Assembly (NCBI GenBank): GCA_965247075.1 | Contig: CBDFGK010000002.1 | Coordinates: 744,001-808,000, forward strand | Reading direction: 5' to 3' | DNA from: CBDFGK01 sp965247075 | GTDB taxonomy: Bacteria > Pseudomonadota > Gammaproteobacteria > Pseudomonadales > Halieaceae | Length of the DNA: 64,000 nt | Part shown: positions 44,687 to 54,000 of the stretch, piece by piece | How the letters are laid out: each line of letters begins with the position of its first letter | Position numbering within the stretch: the first letter of the stretch is position 1 | Translations under genes and position numbers: made by a program | Notes under the pieces: model-generated | Database searches by the model: none | Told to the model about the DNA's origin: nothing | The model's input: only the letters and a program-made list of their open reading frames with translations

Positions 44687-45412
44687 CTAGTCAGCCTCAA
44701 GCTGACGCCAAACAGTACCGCCATTGGAGGCCTGGTCGATGTTGTCCAGATTGCGGGCGTGAGCCCGCTGTTCTTCCTCGGTGGCCCTAATTACCGGTAG
44801 TGGTCGCCGGTCACTCGGCAGCCTGCGCAGAGTGCCTCCAGCCGCACCGCCTGTGCCAGAAGAATCGCCACTGCCACCGAGCTGAAGCACGGTTTGTCCA
44901 CCTGTTAGAGCCAGGTAGACATCGGCCAGGATTTCAGCATCCAGCAGCGCACCGTGCAGATCACGCTGCGAATTGTCCACCAGGTAACGTTGACACAGCG
45001 CATCCAGGCTATTGCGCTGCCCCGGGTGCTTCTTGCGCGCCATCTGCAGGCTATCAATAATGCCGCAGAGATCATCGATGGGTACCTGGTTGCCAGGCAG
45101 GCGGGCCAACTCAGCGTTCAGAAAGCCTACATCGAAGGGAGCATTGTGGATTATCAGTTCGGCGCCATCGACAAATTCCAGAAAGTCCTGCGCTACTTGC
45201 CTGAACAGGGGCTTGTCGGCGAGGAAGGCGTCGGTTAAGCCGTGCACTTCGATGGCGCCCTGGTCCACTTCCCGCTGGGGATTGACGTACTGATGGTAGT
45301 GCTGACCCGTCAGCCTGCGGTTGATGAGTTCAACGCAGCCGATCTCGATAATGCGATGACCCCGACCAACTTCCAGGCCGGTGGTTTCAGTATCCAGTAC
45401 TATTTGTCTCAT
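44687..45412 (-). CDS. dnaQ: DNA polymerase III epsilon subunit (proofreading exonuclease)
   Basis: 3'-5' proofreading exonuclease of the replicase; 241 residues. The Exo I motif LDTETTG (D7, E9) is followed by Exo II in IHNAPFDVGFLN and Exo III in LHGALLDAEILADVY. The C-terminal tail that contacts the alpha subunit follows. The start ATG overlaps the rnhA stop by 4 nt (ATGA). In E. coli the same two genes are divergent; here they are in one direction, as in Pseudomonas. Confidence 0.97.
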   Translation of the reverse strand: MRQIVLDTETTGLEVGRGHRIIEIGCVELINRRLTGQHYHQYVNPQREVDQGAIEVHGLTDAFLADKPLFRQVAQDFLEFVDGAELIIHNAPFDVGFLNAELARLPGNQVPIDDLCGIIDSLQMARKKHPGQRNSLDALCQRYLVDNSQRDLHGALLDAEILADVYLALTGGQTVLQLGGSGDSSGTGGAAGGTLRRLPSDRRPLPVIRATEEEQRAHARNLDNIDQASNGGTVWRQLEAD

Positions 45413-45840
45413 AATTCATCAATTCCGCGATTGGCGAGGCCATCGGCTATATCATTTTCCCGGTGACCACTGTGGCCTTTGACCCAGTGCCACTCTATCT
45501 GGTGGCGACCGGCCTCTTCATCGAGCACCTGCCACAAGTCAGCATTCTTGACGGGTTTTCTCGCCGCCGTGCGCCAGCCCTTCCTTTTCCACCCATTTAT
45601 CCATTCGGTAATGCCTTTGCGCACGTACTGTGAGTCGGTGGAGAGTACGACCCGGCAGGGCTCGCTCAGTGCCTGTAAACCCGCGATGGCCGCCTGTAAT
45701 TCCATGCGGTTGTTGGTGGTATCCTCAGTCCCGCCCCACAATTCCTTTTCCTTGCCCTGATAGCGCAACAAAGCACCCCAGCCACCAGGACCCGGATTGC
45801 CCCTGCAGGCCCCATCGGTAAATATTTCAATCGTTTTCAA
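45409..45840 (-). CDS. rnhA: Ribonuclease HI
   Basis: Cleaves RNA in RNA-DNA hybrids; 143 residues. The catalytic carboxylates are D9 (FTDGACRGNPG), E47 (RMELQAA), D69 (STDSQYV) and D130, with H123 in KGHSGHREND. The start is TTG 45840, overlapping the stop of the upstream methyltransferase gene (TTGA), with GGAG about 8 nt upstream. The open frame continues 52 codons upstream, but those are shadow of the methyltransferase gene. Confidence 0.96.
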   Translation of the reverse strand: MKTIEIFTDGACRGNPGPGGWGALLRYQGKEKELWGGTEDTTNNRMELQAAIAGLQALSEPCRVVLSTDSQYVRKGITEWINGWKRKGWRTAARKPVKNADLWQVLDEEAGRHQIEWHWVKGHSGHRENDIADGLANRGIDEL

Positions 45841-46613
45841 GCAGCTACATCTCCTTCGCGGGGGCTGGGTACGGGTTTTGGCACGGTGAGGCCTATCAGC
45901 TTGCTGCCCATCTTGCTTTGCCAGCGCAGCCTGGAGGGTGTCAGGGTTACCACTTTCTTCTGCGCATGAACGAGGTAGACCCCTCCCACCGGCCAATTGT
46001 GTCGGGTCACATAGCTGTCCGCCGCACGCAGGTACCCAAATAGCCGTTCACCACCACTGGGCGGCGCTGCATAGCAGTGGTGCGTTGACTGAACTTCCGC
46101 CCCCAGCAGGTGTAACCAGTCACGCAAACGGCCAGTGCCCATCATACTGGCCTGCTGCCACAGGCTGCCTGGTAAAAATCCGCGCAAGCCGAGACTCACG
46201 CCCAGCAGGGACCATGGATTGAAGCCTACAATGAGGATATGGCCCTGCGCCGACACCACCCTGTGTGTTTCACGCAACAGGCTGTGTGGATCCTGGGCAA
46301 ATTCCAGGGCATGATGTAGTAACACCACATCCAGGCTGTCATCGGCAAAAGGCAGGCTGAGGGCATCGCTGAGCAGACCGATCTCGGGACCGGGTAATAT
46401 GGCCGAGTAGGTTTTGTGATTGATCGGACTGGCTTGTCCAAGCGCCTGGTTGCGAGTCACGCCAATTTGCAGAAAATGGTAACCAAAGACCTGTTGTAAC
46501 CGCTGTTCAACCAGGGCGTTTTCCTGCTCAAGCAGATATTGGCCCGCAGGATTGCAATACCAGGATTCCAGTTGGTCGCAAATGTAGATAGAATTTCCGT
46601 TCACCCAACCCAT
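45837..46613 (-). CDS. YafS-like SAM-dependent methyltransferase
   Basis: 258 residues with a class I methyltransferase core: the acidic turn region LPFADDSLDVVLLHHALEFAQDPH (about 95-118) and the post-IV strand GHILIVGFNPWSLLG. The substrate is unknown. It corresponds to yafS of E. coli by sequence character and by position directly beside rnhA-dnaQ. The usual divergent neighbour gloB is absent here; IS debris and an acquired module stand in its place. Confidence 0.85.
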   Translation of the reverse strand: MGWVNGNSIYICDQLESWYCNPAGQYLLEQENALVEQRLQQVFGYHFLQIGVTRNQALGQASPINHKTYSAILPGPEIGLLSDALSLPFADDSLDVVLLHHALEFAQDPHSLLRETHRVVSAQGHILIVGFNPWSLLGVSLGLRGFLPGSLWQQASMMGTGRLRDWLHLLGAEVQSTHHCYAAPPSGGERLFGYLRAADSYVTRHNWPVGGVYLVHAQKKVVTLTPSRLRWQSKMGSKLIGLTVPKPVPSPREGDVAA

Positions 46614-46758
46614 AGTAGCGTATTGGAATGCTTGCAGTCACACCCATTTAAGCATTCTCCAACAATTACACTTGGGGTCGGCAGCGGCGATGCGGTGGCC
46701 GTATTCGCCGCCATACGGGGCTGGAAGGATAACTGTTACGTTGGCAAATCACTTTACG
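46614..46758. other. Leader region of the methyltransferase operon and unidentified scrap
   Basis: GGAATGCTT and AAGCATTC arms around 46625-46657 form an interrupted dyad that may mark regulation of the operon. The rest reads GSGDAVAVFAAIRGWKDN in one plus frame without a start, and is not recognised. Confidence 0.3.
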
Positions 46759-46808
46759 GGCTCTTCTCCGGTTCTATGAGTGAAAAAGGATGCCGATCCC
46801 CACGTAAT
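46759..46808 (+). mobile_element. ISL3 end fragment
   Basis: About 50 nt nearly identical to the transposase-start end of the ISL3 element at 41484-41435: inverted repeat GGCTCTTCTCCG..ATGAGTGAA, then the first codons MSEKGCRSPRN. It is cut off at 46808. Confidence 0.8.
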
Positions 46809-46856
46809 TATCTATTATAATCAATACGTTATGCGTTTTTCAGGGTTGATTAGGTA

Positions 46857-46918
46857 AAAGAAATTAACCAGGTCGCCGGTTGAATCAGGTGCTGAAACAC
46901 CACTTTTGACAATAACTC
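46857..46918 (+). mobile_element. IS256 right-end fragment
   Basis: Contains the last transposase codons (EINQVAG, stop) and the terminal repeat ending CACTTTTGACAATAACTC, close to the right ends of the IS256 copies at 58930 and 60035. It lies beside the ISL3 end fragment and just before the STAS gene. It marks where an element, or a segment carried by one, entered. Confidence 0.7.
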
Positions 46919-46922
46919 CTAT

Positions 46923-47255
46923 TTATAGCGCTTTATCGAGAGGTTCATCATTCGGGCTATTAGCTGTGAGGCCCAGATATAGGCCCATCTTTATCGCACT
47001 TTGTACATTGCTTCTAACATTCTTGAACGAAATCTTCTGGAGCACCGATTCTCCTTTGATGCGAACCAGGTTTGCAAACATTGCGTTGGCAAACGAGCTA
47101 TTCATATTCTTAACGCCTTCAAAATCCAGCACTAGCTCATTGTCATTCTCTAACCCAGGTAAAATGACCTGATCAAGATAGACGATTGCGCGTTCACCTT
47201 GAGCGCAAAATGTTCCAAACTCTTCAGTAATTTTCATGGTAATTGTCTCGGTCAC
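46923..47255 (-). CDS. STAS-like domain protein (DUF4325 type)
   Basis: 110 residues. The pattern ELVLDFEGVKNMNSSFANAMFANLV, with the conserved Asp/Ser region and SVLQKISFKN, is that of STAS-like DUF4325 proteins, a fold related to anti-anti-sigma factors. The start overlaps the end of the upstream HATPase gene by 4 nt (ATGA), so the pair is translated together. Known STAS partners bind HATPase kinases of the SpoIIAB type, so a partner-switch module is likely. The coding sequence is visibly A+T-richer than the neighbours and adjoins IS fragments. Confidence 0.75.
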   Translation of the reverse strand: MTETITMKITEEFGTFCAQGERAIVYLDQVILPGLENDNELVLDFEGVKNMNSSFANAMFANLVRIKGESVLQKISFKNVRSNVQSAIKMGLYLGLTANSPNDEPLDKAL

Positions 47256-48217
47256 TGGAATAGGCCTGCAAAGCCGTCCTCCTCGTCTAGCAATCCACTT
47301 TCTACTTTCGCTTGATGCAGTGCCCTCTCGAAGTCAGCGGCCTTATCCCGCTTAATGGAAAAGCACGCAAAAGTCCCTTGGTACTCTTTACCAGCTTCTA
47401 AAGTATGCCATTTGTTGTTCCTTAATGCAGCATCGCCTGAAATGAGTAAAAACTCTCCTCCAGAGATCATGGCTACTGCGCTCAAAAGGGTGAGACCAAC
47501 TCCGGCATTCACGGGCCCACTGCCGTAGGGTTCGATGATGTGAGTTTTGCTGGATGTTTTTGGAAGTAACGCTTGACGCATAGCATCACGGTGATTTGCT
47601 ATATTCTTCCTGTGCGGAGATCCAGAATCAAAGAAGCTTTGCATAATGCCAATACCAGTATCTGCAATGGCAATTTGAGTTGTATTGCGCTTGCGATAGT
47701 ACTGAGCGCCTATGAAACCGGACCCTCCAGAGTGCTGTATAACGTTATTCATAAGCTCTGAAACGGCGTATTCGATACAGTCGTAGTACCCCGTTTTCTT
47801 AGGATCAACCTCGTTAGCTAACTCAGGCGCAATGCAATCGGCGATATTTGTCGAAATCGATGCTGTGTCGATCGACGCGCCTCTGCCGATATGCTTGAGT
47901 TCCACAAAATTGGTGACGCTATTTCGTCTTGAAAATGTTTCATCGGTGGAGATTCCGGCGAGATTGAAGAAGTCCATTCTTTGAAGGTATGGAAAGCATC
48001 TAGCAGACGTATAGTCTCCGACAGATACCGTAGTTCCATTATTTGCCCAGCCCATTAGCTTGCCCATCAGGGCTACAACGGCTGCTATGGAATAGAAGTT
48101 CATTTCTTGAAAATCTATTTCAATGGAATCCGAGTCGTTGTGCGCCCCTAGAGTGTTGAGTAAGGGAATAACATCATCGCCTAGATGCACATTTTTGGGA
48201 AGCTGTAGATCACTCAT
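47252..48217 (-). CDS. HATPase-fold regulator with N-terminal STAS-like region
   Basis: 321 residues. The N-terminal part (about 28-90) has the STAS-like pattern IEIDFQEMNFYSIAAVVAL...YLQRMDFFNLAG. A GHKL ATPase domain follows, with N-box EYAVSELMNNVIQHS (149-163), G1 box IADTGIG (184-190) and G2 box VNAGVGLTLL (236-245). No HisKA dimerisation/phosphoacceptor domain, receiver or membrane segment is present, so it is not a classical sensor kinase. With the overlapping STAS gene it may form an anti-sigma/anti-anti-sigma-like switch or a stress or defence module; the output partner is not visible. Confidence 0.75.
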   Translation of the reverse strand: MSDLQLPKNVHLGDDVIPLLNTLGAHNDSDSIEIDFQEMNFYSIAAVVALMGKLMGWANNGTTVSVGDYTSARCFPYLQRMDFFNLAGISTDETFSRRNSVTNFVELKHIGRGASIDTASISTNIADCIAPELANEVDPKKTGYYDCIEYAVSELMNNVIQHSGGSGFIGAQYYRKRNTTQIAIADTGIGIMQSFFDSGSPHRKNIANHRDAMRQALLPKTSSKTHIIEPYGSGPVNAGVGLTLLSAVAMISGGEFLLISGDAALRNNKWHTLEAGKEYQGTFACFSIKRDKAADFERALHQAKVESGLLDEEDGFAGLFQ

Positions 48218-48376
48218 TTGAGTGCGCCATGGTTGTAGGGTAATAGGGAAACTCTACCAGTTGCGCGCATAATCTGCAGCCTCAAAAAAATATTGGAGGA
48301 ACGAGTGGGCTAGAGAAACTCGGATCAGGGTTGTATATAATAAGCAGTAGGTATACTGATTGGCGCGAAAAAAATT
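48218..48376. other. Spacer upstream of small secreted ORF
   Basis: 159 nt between divergent starts. TATAAT at about 48337-48342 and TATACT near 48353 on the plus strand could serve as -10 elements; no convincing -35 was found. Confidence 0.3.
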
Positions 48377-48544
48377 ATGTTTAGAAACAATGTGTTAAGG
48401 GCTTTTAGCGCGATAACACTTGCACTTTCAGCCTCCATGTCAGTGGCCACAGATGGCCGTGCCGGCGATCTGCGCAGCTCCTTTTCCCGCGTGACACAAC
48501 AGGCCATCAATTCAAAATTTATCGTATGGAGAGCAAGTAAGTGA
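48377..48544 (+). CDS. Small predicted exported peptide, coupled to the LLM gene
   Basis: 55 codons from ATG 48377. The N-terminus MFRNNVLRAFSAITLALSASMSVA looks like a Sec signal peptide, and the mature part would be only about 30 residues. Its stop overlaps the GTG start of the LLM oxidoreductase by 4 nt (GTGA), which suggests real translation or a leader-peptide role. It may also be the truncated start of a lost larger gene. No family recognised. Confidence 0.4.
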   Translation: MFRNNVLRAFSAITLALSASMSVATDGRAGDLRSSFSRVTQQAINSKFIVWRASK

Positions 48545-49473
48545 AATTTGTTATGTCTACCTCGTTCAGCACCGTTGCCCATCTCACCGCCATCGCACCC
48601 GTGGCTGATGAGTGCGGTTGGCATGCGATGTCGTTTTCCGACCATGTTGTTCACCCCGCAACAATCTCCACACCCTACCCCTATACCAAAGATGGAAATC
48701 GCCGCTGGCAGGCCTTTACGGACTGGCCCGACCCCTGGGTTACCATCGGCGCGCTATCGGCCATCACCAAACGTTTGCGCTTCACCAACAATGTCTTTGT
48801 GCTGCCCATGCGCAATCCTTTTTTGGTCGCCAAGGCCATTAGTACCGCCGCAGTAATTTCCAACAACCGGGTTACGCCGGCCTTTGGGGTGGGCTGGTCG
48901 CGCGATGAATACGAGCTTATGCAACAGGAATTCGGCAGCCGCGGTAAGCGCGCCGATGAGATGGTAGAAATACTGCGCCTGCTGTGGAGCGGTGACTGGG
49001 TGGAGTATAGCGGCGAGCACTACCGGTTTGATCGCCTGGAAATGAGCCCGGCGCCGGCTCAACCCATACCTATCTGGTTCGGCGGCATTTCAGACCCTGC
49101 CATGAAACGCGCCGCCCGACTGGCCGATGGCTGGGTCACGGATTTGCAAACATCGGCGGAAATAGTCGCCGGCATTGAGCGCATCAAGGAGTGGCGCCGC
49201 GAATATGGCCGTGAACACCTGCCATTCGACGTTATGGCCACGCCCTCTGATGCCTACGATATTGATTCATACAAGAAACTGGCCGGGGCCGGTGTCACTC
49301 ATATCCTCACTATGCCATGGCCTTTCTATCACGGTGACACCAACGATCTGGATCAAAAAATCGACGGCGTGAAGCGTTATGCGGATGATATTATTTTGAA
49401 AATGACTCGGCCCTACGAAAACCATTCAACCAACAGTTCACCCTTCACTGCAGCGTCGCGGGCCAGCTCCTGA
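48541..49473 (+). CDS. LLM-class flavin-dependent (F420-type) oxidoreductase
   Basis: 310-residue luciferase-like TIM-barrel oxidoreductase. The blocks SDHVVHP, PYPYTKDG, FTDWPDPWVTIGAL, RLRFTNNVFVLPMRNPF and LADGWVTD match the TIGR03619-like F420-dependent group, though cofactor use (F420 or FMN) is inferred. The start is GTG 48541 with GGAGA 8 nt upstream. The normal family end is near VKRYADDII; the last 22 or so residues come from reading into the convergent acyl-CoA synthetase gene. The natural substrate is unknown. Confidence 0.85.
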   Translation: MKFVMSTSFSTVAHLTAIAPVADECGWHAMSFSDHVVHPATISTPYPYTKDGNRRWQAFTDWPDPWVTIGALSAITKRLRFTNNVFVLPMRNPFLVAKAISTAAVISNNRVTPAFGVGWSRDEYELMQQEFGSRGKRADEMVEILRLLWSGDWVEYSGEHYRFDRLEMSPAPAQPIPIWFGGISDPAMKRAARLADGWVTDLQTSAEIVAGIERIKEWRREYGREHLPFDVMATPSDAYDIDSYKKLAGAGVTHILTMPWPFYHGDTNDLDQKIDGVKRYADDIILKMTRPYENHSTNSSPFTAASRASS

Positions 49474-51065
49474 GCGCGCTCGCCAAAGCGTCCCTCCACC
49501 TGCTCCCGACGAATCTTCAGGGTTGGCGTAAGCATGCCGTTATTGATGCTCCAGGGGTCGGTGCTAATCAGTACCACGCCAATTCTCGCGTGTTTGTCTA
49601 CCGCCTGGTTGACCTTCTTCGCAAGAGCCAGTATCGCAGCGGTAATCACCGCGCGATCCTCTTGCTGGGCCAGTGCACTCAGCACGCAGGTCATAACTGT
49701 TTTTGAATAGCCACGCCCCAGCAAACACAACTGCTCCGTATGCGGATTCCTGGAGAACTCGTTCTCAATGGGCGTGGGGGCCACAAACTTGCCCTGGATA
49801 GTTTTGAAGTAATCCTTCACGCGTCCGGTGATATATATAAAGCCGTCCTCGTCGATGCGGCCCTTGTCACCGGTATGGACCCATCCATCGACAAAGGTCT
49901 CGGCGGTTTTTTCAGGCATCCTGTAATAGCCGGTAGCGCAGCCATTGGCCCGCATCACCAGTTCGCCTTCAGCGCTGACTCGAACCTCTACTTCGCCTAC
50001 CGCCCGGCCGATTGAACCAATACGACGATGCTCGGGAGTATTGGCGCACATCCCCATAGCTTCGGTTTGACCGAAGCCCTCCATAAGCTTGATTCCAAAC
50101 TGCTCATACCAGTGAATCAGGGCCGGGGGGGTGGGCGCCGCTGCTGTCAGTGCATACACCACATCATCCAGCCCCAGCATGTCCCGTATCTTCTTGCCCG
50201 TGCCCTGTGGGTCATCAGCCAGCGCTTTCTCCACCACCTCCGCGGAGCCAAATTGACCGATGATGACCTGCTGAAGCTGCTCCCACACTCGCGGTGGGCC
50301 AAACATCATGTGCGGACTACACTCTGGTAGATCCCGCAACAGTGTCATCATATTTTCATTAAAGTGCACGACCCCGCCATTCATCAACGAACTGCCTTCC
50401 ACTATCTGGCGTTCGGCGATATGTGATAGGGGCAAATAGGAAAAATATCGACCTCGCTCCGGCAGGGCAAAGGCATCCTTGAAGCGATTTATTGGAATGA
50501 CATTGGATTCATGGGTCTGCATGACCCCCTTCGGTACACCGGTGGTGCCTGAGGTAAAGACCAGGGAAATCAGGTCATCGGCCTTACAGGTATAGTCAGG
50601 TTGCCGGCCGCGATGTGCGGCAACCAGGTCATCCCAGCGCAGATGGTCCCGCTCCAACTCAACTCCCGGCAGGGTAATTAACAGGACATTTTTGGGCAAT
50701 ACGGCCTCTACTTGGTCCCAATTTTCTGTGGCACCGACAAACAACACTTGCATATCGGTAAATTCCATCACGTATTGGGCCGTTTCCTGCGGCAGCGTGG
50801 TGAACATGGGAATGATGACGTTGCCCGCGTAAATGCTACCCAGATCCGCCATAAACCAGTGTGCGCAATTGCGTGACAGAATACCGATATTGGTAGCCGG
50901 TCCCGGCAGGGTCTGCTCTTGCCAGGCGCCGATAGCCTGGGCCTGCTCCCTCACCTCGGACCATGTCCACTCGGTAATTTCGTCGCCCTGGCGGTCGCGC
51001 AGCCAGACGTCGTCGGGGCATTCAGTCGCCCAGTGATCCAGGTATTGCGTAAGGGTGTCGTACAT
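49413..51065 (-). CDS. AMP-binding acyl-CoA synthetase
   Basis: 550-residue ANL-superfamily ligase that activates a carboxylic acid, probably a long-chain fatty acid, with ATP and CoA. The P-loop-like motif is LVFTSGTTGVPKGVMQTH. LMEGFGQTEAMGMCAN is the second adenylation motif, and VHTGDKGRIDEDGFIYITGRVKDYFKTIQGKFVAP contains the hinge. The family resembles FadD15-like synthetases. The 3' end overlaps the convergent LLM gene by 61 nt. The substrate is not resolvable from sequence. Confidence 0.9.
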   Translation of the reverse strand: MYDTLTQYLDHWATECPDDVWLRDRQGDEITEWTWSEVREQAQAIGAWQEQTLPGPATNIGILSRNCAHWFMADLGSIYAGNVIIPMFTTLPQETAQYVMEFTDMQVLFVGATENWDQVEAVLPKNVLLITLPGVELERDHLRWDDLVAAHRGRQPDYTCKADDLISLVFTSGTTGVPKGVMQTHESNVIPINRFKDAFALPERGRYFSYLPLSHIAERQIVEGSSLMNGGVVHFNENMMTLLRDLPECSPHMMFGPPRVWEQLQQVIIGQFGSAEVVEKALADDPQGTGKKIRDMLGLDDVVYALTAAAPTPPALIHWYEQFGIKLMEGFGQTEAMGMCANTPEHRRIGSIGRAVGEVEVRVSAEGELVMRANGCATGYYRMPEKTAETFVDGWVHTGDKGRIDEDGFIYITGRVKDYFKTIQGKFVAPTPIENEFSRNPHTEQLCLLGRGYSKTVMTCVLSALAQQEDRAVITAAILALAKKVNQAVDKHARIGVVLISTDPWSINNGMLTPTLKIRREQVEGRFGERAQELARDAAVKGELLVEWFS

Positions 51066-51083
51066 TGTGCTTCTCCGTTCTTA

Positions 51084-54000
51084 TTATTCAATCACCAGCC
51101 AATAGGGAATACCGGTAAAGTATAGCGCCGTTTTCACCGGCAGTGTCTGCAGTGCAATAAAGGCGTCCCGGTAGCGTTGCAACTGCGCCCGGTAACTCTC
51201 AACTTCCTGCGCCAGGAATGTATCGAGCGTCTGGCCTGAGTCTGGCACAGAGCTCTTGTAGTCGACAACCCAGCGCACCTTATCCTCAACATAAGTGCGA
51301 TCAATAATGTGTTCCACCAGCCGCCCATCATCCTGCAAACTACTCAGGCGGTACTCGCAATGCGCCTGCTCCCGTTGCCCGGATAACAGCCAGCGGCCGC
51401 GCTCATCGGCCAATACTGTGGCAACAGAATTCTCCACCGTTTGCAGCGCATCGGCACTATCAGTTTGTGCCACCTGTAGTGCCAACAACTGACTTTTCCA
51501 CCAACTGCGATAGGTCGATAGCTGCACGCTGGTCAGGTCATGCTCGGGGCTGTTGGATAATCGCTGCATCGTCAGGTGTATCAGGGTGCCCACATGCCTG
51601 GCCACAGGGTTGCCGGCGGGTTGCCTGATGGCAGCAGGGCCGGCGCCCCGCTCGCTACCGGTTACCGGCATGAATTCGGGCAGTTGTCGCAGACGCATTA
51701 AACTGGCAGTTTCCTTCACTGCCACGACAGTGGAGCCTGTTTGGGGTGTCGGTACTTCCACGGCTGCCTGGTAGCTGTCCCAGATACAGGACAACAATGA
51801 GCGTCTCGATGGTGCCTTCCACGCACCGTTGTCTTCATCGCGCTGCAGGCTGGCGCTGAGAAATAGTCGCTTGGCGGCCCGGGTAACTGCAACATAGAGC
51901 AAGCGAATAGATTCCTGCTCGCGTTTGAGTTTGCGCTGCCGGTGCAGGTAATTGTACAGGGTGGCATCCCCTGCGCCGGCCTGATCGTCCATCGCCAACA
52001 AAAAGCCCAACTCGCTTTGTTCAGTGCTGTGGTAATCGTCCCACAGTAGTAACTCACGCCCGTCGCCGGCGGGCTGTCGTGCCAGGCCGGGGATGATAAC
52101 CCAGTCAAATTCCAGCCCCTTGGCTTTGTGCATAGTCATCAACTGCAATTTGCTGTCGCCACCACTGGGCTTGGCATAGAGAGATTCTACCTGCCGCTCC
52201 AGTAGCTCCCGGTCATAGGCTTCGCCTTCGTTATCCAGTGCCTCCAGCAGCCCCAGGAAAGCCTCGGCATCCGCCAGTTGCTCCGTCGATTCGGCAGCGC
52301 CTGGCCCGCCCAGCGATAACCAGATGGATTCAATCCAATCACGTAAACCGAGACGCTCGCGCCACAACTGACTTTGCTGAAGCACCGCCACCACCTGTGC
52401 CAGGCGTTTTGCCCCGGCCGGTGTCAGCCCGGTCACCGCGCCCGGGTCAGCAATGCAGCTCCAGATGCTGCAGTCCGCAGCCTGCCGGCCAATGCTCAAC
52501 AAGTCCGCCAATTCAAGACCGCACCAGGGAGCGCGCAACAGCGCCAACCAGGCAACCCGGTCACTGTAGTTATGCAGTGCCTGGCAAAGTGTTTGCAGGT
52601 CTCTCAGCAGCAGGGAACCGGCCAACAAATCAATATCCTGGGCCTGCCATTTTATAGCGCGGGATTTGAGCTGTTCGACTATGGAATAGAGGTGATTGCG
52701 AGTGCGTACCAGCACCGCAATAGACTCACAATCTGCATCTGCCATGCCCTGCTCTATCTGCCGGCAAATCCACATTGCCTCGGCATCGGCATCTGCATCA
52801 TCTGATTTTTCAAATGCTGCCAGCCTGGTCGGTATCGTTTGCACCGTGTCTTGCTGTGCCTGCGCCGCAGCAAAGCTGATTTCACCACGGCGCAGGTCCT
52901 GGTTGGCTGGAAACGCGCTGCGGAACGTATCGTTTACCCACTCGACCAGACCTCCATCACTGCGAAAGTTGCAACTCAACTGCAAGGGCTCAAGCTGCAA
53001 GCCGTTAAACCCCAGGTCTCGCGCACGCAGGAATAGGCCGACGTCTGCATCGCGAAACCCGTAGATAGACTGCATGCCGTCACCGACAATAAACAGGGTG
53101 CGGGGATGTTCAGGGTTGGCCACATTGTGTTCGTGCCAACCACGACTCAGTCGGCGGATAAGCTCATACTGGTTGACCGCCGTATCCTGGAACTCATCGA
53201 CCAGAATGTGTTGCAAGCGGTAATCCAGTTTGAGTGCCAGGTCCGTGGGTGCCTCGTCGCTACCCAGTGCTGCCAGCGACGCAATCGAAATCTGGCTGTG
53301 GTCTACCTTACCGCTCTGTTGAAAAATCACCATCAACTGGGCTGCCAGCAACGGTAGCAAGCGGCTGACTGACAGTACCAGTTGCCAGTGCTGCGCCTCT
53401 GGAGCGTGGCTTGGCAGGTGCCGAACATTCTGCAAAATCAGCAATAATCCTTCGCGATTACTGAGTTCACCCACCAGCGACTTATGCTGATCTTTGCGGG
53501 CTTTCGCCGCTGCGGAGCCAGGCGGAAAGCCCTGGTTCCTGTTGACTGTCTTGCGCCACTCTTCCTTGGCGGTAAGCAACAGGTCCAGCACGGTTTGCCA
53601 AGCCGGTAAGTCGGCGGGGTCAGCGCCCGGCCAAGGCGAATCTTCCTGTACACCAAGTTGCTGCCGGCTGTATGCCAGCAGTTCTTCCAACTCGCCCCGG
53701 TAGGGAGCCAATGCCCTCGCCAGATCATGCAGACCGTCCTTCACCAGCAGGCTAACACTGTGGTCCAGCACATACTCCGCACTGTCTGCGGTCAGGCCGG
53801 TACCCATATGCACCAACCATTGATCGCGACAGGCGAGCATTTTCACCAACAAATCTTCCATCCGCTGCCAGTTACCATCACAGTGCAAGAGCAGCTTGGC
53901 CAGGTCCTGTGCTGTCTGAGTCTTGGTACCGAGCACTTGCAGCAGCGAGCGCGTGGCTTCGCGGTACATGGGCCGGGCATCGTCTACCGGGCTGACTGCA

